Part shown: positions 46,858 to 56,808 of the stretch, in pieces | Numbering within the stretch: the stretch's first letter is position 1 | Layout: every line of letters begins with the position of its first letter | Source of the DNA: Jaltomata sinuosa | Lineage: Eukaryota; Streptophyta; Magnoliopsida; Solanales; Solanaceae | Direction of reading: 5' to 3' | Length of the DNA: 64,000 nt | Assembly: GCA_003996215.1 (NCBI GenBank) | Contig: QJPP01007215.1 | Coordinates: 682,001-746,000 of the forward strand | Program-made: the position numbers and the translations under genes | The notes under the pieces: generated by a model | Databases searched by the model: none | What the model saw: only the letters and a program-made list of their open reading frames with translations | Told to the model about the DNA's origin: nothing

Positions 46858-46946
46858 AGCAACCCCCCACAGAGGCTCGAACCGAGGACCTCCTACATGA
46901 AAATGGAAGATTGAACTACTCCGACAAAAGCAGGCATGACAACTGT
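46858..46946 (-). ncRNA. tRNA-like Pol III sequence (SINE head or tRNA pseudogene)
   Basis: On the minus strand GGTTCGAGCCTC (46872-46883) is a good B box and CGGAGTAGTTCAA (~46911-46923) sits at A-box distance. The acceptor arms do not pair well and no A-rich tail or target duplication is clear, so a working tRNA gene is unlikely. Confidence 0.4.
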
Positions 46947-47050
46947 TTTCTGCTTCTGCGGTTTTCTATATATTAGAATGTACTATGTGTAAAAAATTTG
47001 AGAAACTAATTAAAATAGTCATTCGTCCAAAAATAATTGTCGAAAAATGT

Positions 47051-47097
<47 letters not shown>

Positions 47098-47840
47098 ATT
47101 AACGGTTATGAATAATTTGTGGAAATGATCTCTTATGCCCATTTGCAAATTGAATAGAAGAAAATTATCTTTTCAAATCTCTTATGTGTAAAACTGAAGA
47201 TTTCTTGTAAGAATGGCAAAAATAAAAACAAGTTTGTAAAGGACTACAAAATCCGTTCTCACAAATAATTTTGGTCGAGCAATCAAATATGTAACTTCCG
47301 CAAATATTTTACGTGTAAATGATCTTTTATGATCATTTACAAATTAAATAAACTTTTTCAGATCTCGTATATATAAAAATAAAGATTTCTTATAAAAAAA
47401 TATAAAACTAAAATTAAATTTGTAAAGAGTTACAAAATTAAATAAACTTTTTAAATAAATGTCCCAACTTTTACCTATAGAGGGTAGGACTTTCTACTTT
47501 TTAGTGTTAATTTGCTTTTTCATATTATTTGATGTTCTTTTTTTAAACATTGACATGATAGTTGAGGTCTACTTTGTCCGTTCAAACTTTGACTACTTAA
47601 TTGGATAAATACTAAAGATAAAGTTGGTTTTCGCAATACCAATGTTTGAAAACGAAAAATGTGTGCTAAGTAGTGAAAGAGAAATTTTCTTTTTCCCAGG
47701 CACACCACAAACTTTAGGTAACCTAGATTATATAAGGGAAAATTACATAACACACCAACATTAGAGGCTTAATTACGTTTTATGTCTATAGTTTAAATCA
47801 ATTACGCTCCTTGCTAATTAGTCAAAACTATTGGTATATA
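46947..47840. other. AT-rich spacer
   Basis: No gene. Holds the (AT)n tract at 47054-47095 and two related stretches near 47100-47180 and 47300-47400 that share GATCATTTACAAATT and AGATTTCTTAT words, a decayed local duplication. Confidence 0.5.
47054..47095. repeat. (AT)21 microsatellite
   Basis: Uninterrupted AT dinucleotides for about 42 bp. Confidence 0.95.
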
Positions 47841-49150
47841 GCCTCTCCTTCTCCTATCTCTCTCTCGCCACTCTCCTCCCTCTCTCTCAATCTCGCTGGA
47901 CACTCTCCTCCCTCTCTCCCCAATCTCGCTCTCCTCTCTCCCCTCTCCCTCCCTCTCACTGCCTCTCTTCCTTCCTCCATCTCTTTCTCTCATTTTCTCT
48001 AAATACAATTCTCAAATGATATACTTGTATTTGTATATAACATATATGTATAACACAAAGAGGAGAGAAAGAGAAATTGTATTCTTTGATACGAATTGTA
48101 TTTTCTATTTATTGATATGAATTGTATTTGTATTCGTCGATACAATTGAATACAAATTGTATTTCGTTGATACGAATTGTATTTGTATTTGTATATGTAT
48201 AATATAAAGAGGAGAAAAAGAGAAATTGTATTCGTTGATACGAATTGTATTTGTATTTGTAATATGTATAATACAAAGAGGAGAGAAAAAGAAGTTGTAT
48301 TCGTTGATACGGATTGTATTTTTTATTTATTGATACAAATTGTATTTGTATACGTTGATACAATTGAATACAAATTATTTTTCACTTACGAATTGTATTT
48401 GCATTTGTATTCGTTGATATAATTGAATACAAATTGTATTTCGTTGATACGAATTGTATTTGTATTCGTTGATATAATTGAATACAAATTGTATTTCGTT
48501 GATACGAATTGTATTTGTATTCGTTGATATAATTGAATATTAATTGTATTTCATTGATACGAATTGTATTTGTATTCGTTGATACAATTGTATTCGAAAG
48601 AAAAAAAGGGAGATAATGGAGTGAAAATACAAAATACAAATAGGGGGAGAGACAAAAAAGAGGAAATGCTTGACAAATACACAAAAACACAGAACATAAA
48701 TACATTACAGAGAGAATGAGAACAGAGAAATCGAAAAGTATACTTTCGAAAAGGAGAGCATTGAAGGAGGGAAAATAGATGTGTCTTGTTAAATGTATTG
48801 ATTTTCTTCCCCTTGGCCTTCAAATATGTCTCCAGTAAGAAGGAATTTGAGGACAATTTAGATGAATAACATGGCGATATGGAGGATGAAAACGCCATTG
48901 TTGTTTGTTGATTGAAGGAGCAATGAGAGTGACAATAGTACAATGGAAAAGTGGTGAGTAGATAGAGGGAGAGAAAAGAAAAAGAGAGAGAGACAGCCGA
49001 GAAGAGAGAAAGAAACAGAAAGAAAAGGAGAGAGGGAGAGTCGAGTAGCGCTTTTCCTTTTTCTTTTTCTTTTTTTATTTTTTAATTGACATTTAAATAG
49101 TTGATATGAATTGTAATTAGCAAAGTAATGATATAAAAGCCCAATTAATT
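47760..49150. repeat. Possible foldback-type repeat with minisatellite core
   Basis: A pyrimidine-rich tract (47845-48000, CTCTCC words) and a purine-rich tract (48955-49045, GAGAGA words) face each other across the minisatellite. Outside them, GCTAATTAG near 47814 and TAATTAGC near 49112 are inverted. This suggests a ~1.4 kb element with degenerate inverted ends; no target duplication was found. The ORFs predicted here are low-complexity artefacts. Confidence 0.4.
48025..48600. repeat. 55 bp minisatellite with ATTGTATTTGTATTCGTTGA core
   Basis: Three nearly identical 55 bp units start with GATATAATTGAATA at about 48416, 48471 and 48526, after five or more looser units that include AGAGGAGA spacers. 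The words TTGATACGAATTGTATTTGT recur throughout. Confidence 0.85.
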
Positions 49151-50021
49151 TCAGTTGGATTGATATTTTTGAAATTTGCTCATTATATAATTTTTTGGGT
49201 TGGCAATGAATTATTATTACAACAATTGAAAATTAATACTAGTCTGTTTTATCGTCCTACCATTTAGCTTCCACTACCTTTATGAAATTTTCTTCTTTAA
49301 CTCTAAATTAAATTAAAAATTAATGTCGTATTTTATTATTTTCAATCATGCCGTTCTTATGGACCGGCCTGCGATTTTCTAAAAGTCAGGCGGCAAGTAT
49401 TGAATCATTACAATGCATGTTTATGTATGGTCGAAATTTCATCTAAATACTTGAAGTCTAATTCACATGTTTTAAATTTCATTTTTGGAAGTGTGACACC
49501 TTAACGATAGTTAAAGTCCAATTCTCTAATTACAATAATTGTTACTCCATCAGTTTCAGCTTTTGTGTCTTGGTTTAATTGTGTATATAGTTTAAAAAAG
49601 ATTTTTGAAATTCATTATTTTAAACTAAAAATGTGTTTAATCTGGAGTACTTTGGCAAGATTAATATTTTTTTGATTCTGCAAATAATATGCATTTGCTT
49701 AGACAGAACACTTTACTATTTGAGTCAAATAAAGACTCATAGTTTAAACGAAAAGAGAAAAAAAAACATAGATAAATTCTGGTTTGTCACCGCATTCCTT
49801 GAGACATACGCAAAGCGATATTCTTCTGTTCAACGGGATAATCTCCCACGTTTAAAATAGGCTTACTTCCTTTTTCTCTCTCTTTTATTTTATTTTTGCT
49901 ATCGTTGGATAAATCCACATTGAGATCTTTGTGATATATTAGTATAACAACAATAACAATTCAAATGTGTAGTTTGTTTGATCAAATTTAATTTTTATCG
50001 AAAGTGTTGAAAAAGTAAGGT
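49151..50021. other. AT-rich spacer, no gene
   Basis: No ORF with a credible product. ACTCCATCAGTTTCAGCTTT at 49542-49561 resembles a decayed Stowaway tip, but no matching end was found. Confidence 0.4.
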
Positions 50022-50269
50022 ATTTGGTCAAGTTTTTTAAAAAAATTATTAGTGATTTTGGAGAGAAGCAGAAGCTAAAAAAATATTATTTTTTCTCAAA
50101 AACACTTTTGAGAAAAAAATAGCAATTTCAAAAAGTGTGACCTACCACTAATTGTTACTTAAAAGTATTTTTAAAATTTATTGGTCAAACATAAATTGTC
50201 TTTTATCAAAATATTTTTTAAAAAAAAAAGACTTTTCAAAATAAGCTCATTTAAGAAGCTTGGCCAAAA
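50022..50269. mobile_element. MITE with TTTGGTCAAG/CTTGGCCAAA ends
   Basis: The left end TTTGGTCAAGTTTTTTA is mirrored by TAAGAAGCTTGGCCAAA at the right end; the ~248 bp between are A/T-rich and partly self-complementary (AAAACACTTTTGAGAAAA). The target duplication is not clear. Confidence 0.55.
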
Positions 50270-50341
50270 GGACTAATAATCTCAATGGATCTAGATCTAA
50301 AGAGGATAGAGTGTACACCCATCTTTCACTCCAAGGGCCAA

Positions 50342-50595
50342 GGGGTGTTTGGCACACAAACTAAATTATCTTGTGATTATAGCATTGAGATTATAATTTC
50401 TGGACTAATTTATTTCATCTGAGAAATAGAATAAAATAATTTCAAGTTAGATAAGATAAGGTGGGATATCGCAGGATTAAGCATGGAATAAAAGTTATCG
50501 TAAGCTAAATTTATACTATCTACTGAACACAAAATAAATTTTATTCCAAACTTAATCCAGAGATATTCATCTTATTTCGCATACCAAACAACTTC
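50342..50595. mobile_element. MITE with GGGGTGTTTGG ends
   Basis: GGGGTGTTTGGCACACAAAC at the left and ATACCAAACAACTTC at the right are inverted copies; ~254 bp in total, non-coding, internally self-complementary (TTATTCCA...TGGAATAA). Confidence 0.55.
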
Positions 50596-50659
50596 TAATA
50601 TTTTAAAAATTGTGATATACTAGTATTTTTTAAATTGTCCTATTTCTCTAGTACTAGGT

Positions 50660-51235
50660 ACTAAACCCCGTGCTACGCACGGGCCCAATGTTGATACTTC
50701 AAAATTCTAAGATATGTCTAATTTTGATATGCATATATTATTTTATATAGATTAATAATTTTTTTAGATATACATATATTATTTATTTTATTTACATCAA
50801 TGAAATTCGTATAAGAATATTTTAAATTGTTAATTATTGTGATTTATAATACTTTTAATATAATTTTTTTATTGTTATTTATAATACTTTTAATATAATT
50901 TTAAAATATATAATGAGTTGTTAATTATTGTGATTTATAATTTATTTAAGGTAAGATAAATAAATTAAAACCCCGTGCTCTATGCACGGGCCCAATGGTA
51001 ATACTCAATGAATTTTTTAGATATGTATACACTATTTTATTTAGATCAACGAAATTCATATAAGAATATTTTAAGTTGTTATTTATTGTGATTTATAATA
51101 CTTTTAATGTAAATTTTTTATTGTGATTTATAATACTTTTGATGTAATTTTTAAATATATAATAAATTATTAATTATTGTGATTTATAATACTTTTAACG
51201 TAAGACAAATAAATTAAAAGGGAAAATAGTATAAA
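50660..51235. repeat. Two copies of a GCACGGGCCCAA hairpin repeat
   Basis: CCCGTGC-TAC-GCACGGG (50667-50683) and CCCGTGC-TCTAT-GCACGGG (50972-50990) each head an AT-rich segment of ~250-300 bp with repeated ATTGTGATTTATAATACTTT words. Family name unknown; related sequence at 34338-35139. Confidence 0.6.
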
Positions 51236-51245
51236 AAATTTTAGA

Positions 51246-51508
51246 GTGAGCCCGCTGAATCAGGCATGTCGACCGCCTGCTGCCTGCTTCAACAGCCCAC
51301 CACCACTTCTACTATAGGAAAAAAAATATACATATTTAAAAATTAGAAAATCAACCGAGTGAAGTCTGTTTGAGGAGTACAAAACTTTTGAAAGTGGGCC
51401 CTGCTAATAAGCAGGAACGTCGACTGAGTGGAGTCTGCTTGAGCAGCTTCGCTCCCACTTCTTATATAGGAGAAAAAAAATATACATATTTAAAAATTAG
51501 AAAATCAA
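51246..51508. repeat. ~155 bp direct tandem duplication
   Basis: AGTGAGCCCGCTGAAT... (51246) and AGTGGGCCCTGCTAAT... (51399) run in parallel. Both end in AAAAAAATATACATATTTAA and AATTAGAAAATCAA, which are identical in the two copies while the GC-rich halves have diverged. Confidence 0.7.
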
Positions 51509-51750
51509 TGTTGGATAAGAAGTCATCATCTTTTTCGACTTTTATGTGGTCCGGCACTCTCTTTTTTTTTCTCGGTATATTGTGTCAACCACATGAAAAA
51601 TGAATAGATGATAATTTATGGCCATGATGACTTCCTTCCCAAAGAGAGTTTCTTATGGCCATGCGTTTTGTTGAAGCATGAAATTTCAAATATAGGAGTA
51701 GAAACAGTCGATACTTTTATCATGCACATTTTATTTTATTTTTGGTAGAA

Positions 51751-52197
51751 GGGTCGTTTGATAGAGTGCATTAGAAAAAATTATATATGTATTAGTTTTA
51801 TGTATTATTAATATCTTGTTTGGTACGTTTTTTTAATTTATATATAATTAATACTTGCATTAATTATACACTCTATTTGGTATTAAAGTGTATAACTAAT
51901 ACACAAAAATTCATGATATTAGTAATGCAATGTGTTCTAATGCATGCATTCGCATAGTTAAAAACACAATTATCCATCAATACATTTTCCTCATCCTTTT
52001 CACTATATTTGTGGATGGTATTTTTGTAAAATATTTTATTTTATTTTAGATATTATATAATGTGTGTTACTTTTAATACACCAAATCAAACACTGCATAA
52101 GAAAAATCTCATTATAACTAATATCATCATTACTAATGTAAGCATTACTAATAATACACCATATTTTACATTATTCTTATATACCCTACCAAACGAC
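51751..52197. mobile_element. MITE with GGTCGTTTGATAG/CTACCAAACGACT ends
   Basis: ~447 bp with inverted ends GTCGTTTGATAG and CTACCAAACGAC and many complementary internal words (TGTATTAGT, ACTAATACA). Non-coding. Confidence 0.6.
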
Positions 52198-52230
52198 TAA
52201 AAGATATAAATAAGTTTTAAATAAGTCATA

Positions 52231-52459
52231 CTCCCTCTCTGTTTCAATTTGTTTTGCTTACTTTCCTTTTTAGTACGTTTAAAAAAGAATGCATCTTTCT
52301 TTTTTTCAACTTTCCACCTGACATGTTCAAGATCACAAGATTAAAGGGGGCGTTTTGATACATTTGACATATTTTTAATTATTAATCACAAAATTCAAAA
52401 GTTTTCCTTATTTTCTTAAACTCTGTGCTAAATAAAATAGGCCAAACAAACAGAGGGAG
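52231..52459. mobile_element. Stowaway MITE (Tc1/mariner type)
   Basis: CTCCCTCTCTGTTTCAATTT at the left and CAGAGGGAG at the right, flanked by TA on both sides (52229-52230 and 52460-52461). Ends, TA target and 229 bp length are the usual Stowaway features. Confidence 0.8.
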
Positions 52460-52982
52460 TATTACTTTCTCTTCTTTTTTTCAACAGTAATTTGATCAAA
52501 GGATATGATGCATACATCACTTTAGTAATTTGTCTCCATGGGTTATTTTCAAAGGATTTTGATGTGAATGTATTCAATGATTGATTAATTTAGAGTATAG
52601 TTTCCTAGCCCCTTAAATAATATGTACAGATGCGATTACAAATTTGAAATACAAGTTTTAGTATCAACCAACTATTTTTGTGTGTATGTTTGATTAGGGA
52701 TTGATCCCATGACTTTCTTGTCTTCCGGAAAAATAGTACAGTTAAATTTGTTATAAGGGCAAGAACACATGTCCTTATTTAATTCGTTAATTAGTGTATT
52801 AATAATTAAATATGTTTGTAAATGAATTAAGTAAAGACAGTAATTAAAGACAATCAAATCAAATATGGAACAATAGAGCTTAGTTGCTTGATTGTTTGAG
52901 CTGGATTCAGAGATGTTAGAGTGTAACTGGTCTCAAATCCGAAAACAAATCAACATGAAAATGCTTGAGAGTTAAGACTTAG
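52460..52982. other. AT-rich spacer, no gene
   Basis: No credible ORF, repeat or RNA signal seen. Confidence 0.4.
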
Positions 52983-53540
52983 GGTCCGTTTGGACATATG
53001 ATATGAAATCAAATTGATATGAAGTTGAAGTTTTGTTTGGACATGCAATTTGAATTTTTTAAAGTTGTATATTTTTTCATAAACATGAAAATCCCACAAG
53101 TTGCGAAAACTATCAATTTTTTGCTCAATTCCTATACAATCTTACCGTCAAAGCAAACCATAGTTCATATACATGATATTGGAATATTCTAAGGCGCCGC
53201 ATTGATAAATCACATATTCTCATGTTCTTTTTACAAATAAATATTTGCGATTATATACTTTCAAATACACATAATATTATAAAAATTCACTAGTCAATAA
53301 TAGTAGTAGCTAATTATTCTTTAATATAATCATTTCACGTGGTACATACAATCTCTTTACGCTGAGCATAGATCTTTTTTTATAAAATTTAAAATGATGG
53401 GTCTTTTTTTACAAATTATAAATTTATGGGTCAAGTTTTACCTTTTAAAAAAATAATTGAAATCATGATTTGAAATTTTAAATCATACTTTTTGAATTTG
53501 GGATATGAAATTATGATTTCAAATTGCATGTCCAAATGTT
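52983..53540. mobile_element. MITE with TTTGGACAT ends
   Basis: CCGTTTGGACATATGATATG at the left and CAAATTGCATGTCCAAATG at the right are inverted copies; ~558 bp, AT-rich, non-coding. Element H begins 8 bp later. Confidence 0.6.
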
Positions 53541-53619
53541 GATCTGATGTAACACCCCGGTATTCGAATCAGCTAACAAACCTTGAATCCAGAAAATTTC
53601 TGCAACTGTTGGATACCAC

Positions 53620-53950
53620 AGGCAGCCGCCACGGGCGTCGGAGCTCCGACGGGCCATGGGGCAATGCCGTGGGAAGCGTCCACTGGCTCTTGGCCATAGT
53701 TCCTCCCAGCCTGACTGGCAATCACGACGGGCGTCACGAATATGATGGCCCGTGGGAACCCGCCGTCAGAATGCTCCAGTGATTTCCCCCGTGTCTTCCT
53801 TTCTCCAGCGGGCATCACCACGGGCGTCATGGCTGGGACGGCCCGTGGGATCACGTCGTCAGAACCCTCCAGCGCCCCAGAATTTCAGACCCTCCCTCAG
53901 ATGCCCTAGTCGATGAGACATCGTGGGTACGATGCCCGTCAGGCAGCCCA
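53620..53950. repeat. CACGGGCGTC repeat block in the element H LTR
   Basis: Three ~95-100 bp units: each has CACGGGCGTC(G/A), a GGCC(A/C)(G/T)GGG word about 15-25 bp on, and a CGTCAGAA/CTCCAG tail. The two words are complementary in part, giving palindromic pairs. Locally GC-rich in an AT-rich neighbourhood. Confidence 0.6.
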
Positions 53951-54586
53951 TGAGGCGACAATCTTCCTGTAGCTTTTTATTTTAAGTCAGGGGTATTCTG
54001 GTCTTTTTTCCTATTTCTTAACTCATAAGTGAGATTGTTTTGGCCATTTTTAGTAGGGTTTTATTCCCTAATAGCCTAAACTCTTATCATTCTAAGCACT
54101 TCCATTCCAAAAGAAGAAAGAACTCTTTCAAGCTCCAAGTTCAAGCCTCCATTTCTTTTCATCTTAAGATCGAGCGAGCTTCAATAAGGTATGCAGGTAT
54201 TCAATAAGAGACTCCTTTCACCTTTATGCCCAAACCCCATGATTTTTACTTTGATTTATGAATTTATGAAATTAGGGTTCTTACCCAAATTTGGGGAAAA
54301 CTTATGGGTTTAGTTTTAAAGCTTCAATTCATTGTTTCTCATTGCTTATCTATGTTCTATTTAAGGTTTCTTAATTGATTTCAAAATTTCATGCATTAAA
54401 GATGATTTCTAGCAGGATTCCATTGAATTGCATAATTTCAAGTGAAAATTGGCATGTTTAGATAACATGGCCTTATGTATTTATGAAATTGCATGTCTAA
54501 TTCTTCAAGTAATGAATTTAGAAAGAAAAGTATGATTTGAATTATGGCTATGCTAAGTTTTAAGGATTTTGAAGCATGAATTACAT

Positions 54587-54725
54587 GACATCAGATATGT
54601 CCCTATATTTTATGAAAGGGTTGGGCATCTAGATATGTCTACCTAAGCTACTTGAATTGCATGGTATCAGATATACCCTTTTGCTTTTCAAACAGATTTT
54701 GGCATCAGATATGCCACGAGTATGT
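54587..54725. repeat. Array of four covarying hairpins in the element H LTR
   Basis: GACAT-CAGAT-ATGTC (54587-54601), GGCAT-CTAGAT-ATGTC (54624-54639), GGTAT-CAGAT-ATACC (54663-54677) and GGCAT-CAGAT-ATGCC (54711-54725). Stems differ while pairing is kept; the loop CAGAT is constant. Confidence 0.75.
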
Positions 54726-54773
54726 TATGAGTTATATGCATGTTTTGGGGGTATTTTTGGGGCGTGACAAACT

Positions 54774-54785
54774 TTGTATCAGAAC
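54774..54785 (+). other. Primer binding site of element H (degenerate)
   Basis: TTGTATCAGAAC, 10 of 12 matches to TGGTATCAGAGC, four bases after the LTR. Confidence 0.7.
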
Positions 54786-54978
54786 CTTAAGTTCAAGAGT
54801 CCTATGGTGTCTGAAAGCCACATCGAGTAAAGTTTCTTTCATGTGTGTGAAGCGCGCCACACTTATGAGAGAAGCTATGAGGTCTCTTAGAAAAAACTTC
54901 ACTTCTTTCTTGATCAATATCGTGCAATAAAGTTTAACTCTCTTACCCCTCTAATCCATTCTTTATGCGTTTCAGATT

Positions 54979-56120
54979 ATGCCTCATCACCGTGCTATGC
55001 CTCACCGGGCCAATGCCCGAAATGCTAATCCTTCGATTCCATATCCCGAAGTCATTATTGCGGAGTTCAAAAATGCTATTCATATACTAGCCCAGACTAT
55101 GGCCACTTAGGCCAATCAGTAGGCTCCTATCCCCATCCACTCTCAAGGTGGAGTTGCGGCCCGAGTCCGAGACTTCGTTCATATGAACCCACCTGAATTC
55201 TGGGGTTCGAAAAATTGGTGAGGATCCGCAAAATTTCTTGGATGAGGTAAAGAAGATCTTTGGGGTAATGCAAGTTGTTGGTGTAGAGAGTGTTGTGCTA
55301 GCCTCCTATCAACTCAAGGACGTGGCTCATATTTGGTTTACTCAATGGAAAGATGCTAGGGCTAGGGACGTGGTCCCTATGACTTGGGAGTATTTTAAGA
55401 AGTCTTTTCTTGACCGGTTCTTCCCGAGGGAATTGAGGCAAACTAAGGCCAAAGAATTCATAAATTTGAGGCAAGGTTCCATGATGGTTCAGGAGTACGG
55501 GTTGAAGTTCACCCAACTTTATAGGTATGTTCCTTCCATGGTGGCTGACCCATGGGATGAGATGAGTAAGTATGTTTAAGGAGTATCATATTTGGTAAAG
55601 AAGGAGTGTAGGTCCGTGATGCTTTTGGGTGACATGGATATTTCTCGACTTATGACTTATGCCCATCAGATCGAAGGAGACAAGTTGAGAGAGATGGCAA
55701 GGGAGAATAAGAGGGTTAGGTTAAAGAGTTCAGGGTTTAGCCATCATAGGCCCGGAGGAGGACATCGCTCCTCGTTTTAGAAGAAACCATCAGGGCATGT
55801 TCATTCTTCAGCTAGTGTTCCTACCCAGGCCTCCAGGCCTCTTCATGATCAGACTGGCAAAGGATCTGGTTCCTAATCGCAGGGAAGTGTTACCAAGGGG
55901 ACTTCCTACCTCGTCTGTGGTAAGTGTGGAAAGAGTCATCCTGGCGAGTGTCTAGCCAGTTCAGATAGTTGCTTCGGGTGTGGTCAGGCTGGGCATCGGA
56001 TTTGAGATTTCCATTTAGCCAGGAAGGGACAGGGAGGTGGTAGGACTCAGTCTGCCCCAGCAGCATCAGGAGGTCGACCAGCCCAACAGGGCACTGCTTC
56101 TAGTTCTGGTGGTTAGTGCC
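54979..56120 (+). pseudogene. Element H gag
   Basis: It starts at ATG 54979 with a short basic head. VHMNPPEFWGSK is followed by a one-base insertion in an A run near 55212 and then by the gag domain proper: QNFLDEVKKIFGVMQVVGVE, LKDVAHIWFTQWKDAR, FLDRFFPRELRQTKAKEF and RQGSMMVQEYGLKFTQL. Stops lie at 55577 and 55778, and more follow. The zinc knuckle near 55980 reads CFGCGQAGHRI, then a stop and Phe where the last Cys should be, so it is destroyed; an upstream half-knuckle CGKCGKSHPGEC remains. Domain order is that of Tekay/Del gag. Confidence 0.85.
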
Positions 56121-56159
56121 AGAACTGCCTTTATGCCATGTCCTCACGCCAGGAATAGG

Positions 56160-56808
56160 AGAGTTCACCGAATATTATTATTGGTATATTGAAAGTCTTC
56201 TCACTCGATGTATATGATTTATTTGATCTGAGTGCCTCCTTATCTTTTGTGACCCCTTATATTGCTTGCAAGTTTGACATTTGCCTTGAACAACTTTTAG
56301 AACCCTTTTGTGTTTCTACTCATGTTGGTGAGTCAGTCCTAGCCAAAAGAATCTACTGAAATTGCCCTATCTCAGTTCTTCATAGAGTCACTTCAGCGGA
56401 TCTAGTAGAGTTGGAGTGACTAATTTTGATGTTATTCTTGGTATGGATTGGTTGTATGCATGTTATGCCTCGGTCGATTGCCGTACTCAAGTTGTCAGTT
56501 TCAAGTTTCCAAATGAACCTATCTTATAGTGGCAAGGTAGTCCTCCATCCTTGAAGGGTCACTTCATATCTTATCTTAAGGCTAGGAAAATGATTTCTAA
56601 GAGTTATGTTTATCATATAGTTCGGGTTATGGACACAAAGTCTGAAACTCCATCCCTCTAGTCAGTTTTTATTGTGAATGTATTTCCAAAAGTATTTCCT
56701 GAAGATTTGCCCGGAGTCCCTCTCGAACGGGAGATCGACTTTGGAATAGATCTTCTTCCAGATACGCATCATATCTCTATTCCTCCCTATAGAATGGCTC
56801 AATTAAGG
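56160..56808 (+). pseudogene. Element H protease and start of reverse transcriptase
   Basis: The protease site reads LFDLSASLSFVTPYIACKF; family members have FDPGAS or FDPGAT, so the Gly next to the catalytic Asp is lost. Later frames carry LVWIGCMH-type flap sequence and then the pre-RT word VPLEREIDFGIDLLPDTHHI and SIPPYRMAQLR, the standard Tekay start of reverse transcriptase. Homology stops abruptly there. Confidence 0.8.

Larger units (their letters stand above)
53548..54769 (+). repeat. 5' LTR of element H (1222 bp)
   Basis: TGTAACACCCC to GGGCGTGACA. Contains a CpG-rich block with repeated CACGGGCGTC and GGCCCGTGGG words (53620-53950) near the U3 end and a hairpin array (54587-54725) near the other end. 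Confidence 0.8.
53548..56808 (+). mobile_element. 3'-truncated Tekay-like element H
   Basis: 5' LTR (53548-54769), degenerate primer site, gag and protease on the + strand. Sequence like pol ends near 56808 after a word typical of the reverse transcriptase start, and TNP2 transposase sequence begins. The rest of pol and the 3' LTR are missing. Confidence 0.8.

Noticed and set aside
47811..48019. Overlapping ORFs on both strands
   Set aside because: CT-rich low-complexity sequence, open in all frames by composition.
48109..48705. ORFs of 84-107 codons
   Set aside because: Translations of the 55 bp minisatellite; the repeat explains the open frames.
50667..50683. GC-rich hairpin as an intrinsic terminator
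   Set aside because: Bacterial-type terminators are not expected in plant nuclear DNA and the hairpin recurs as part of a dispersed repeat.
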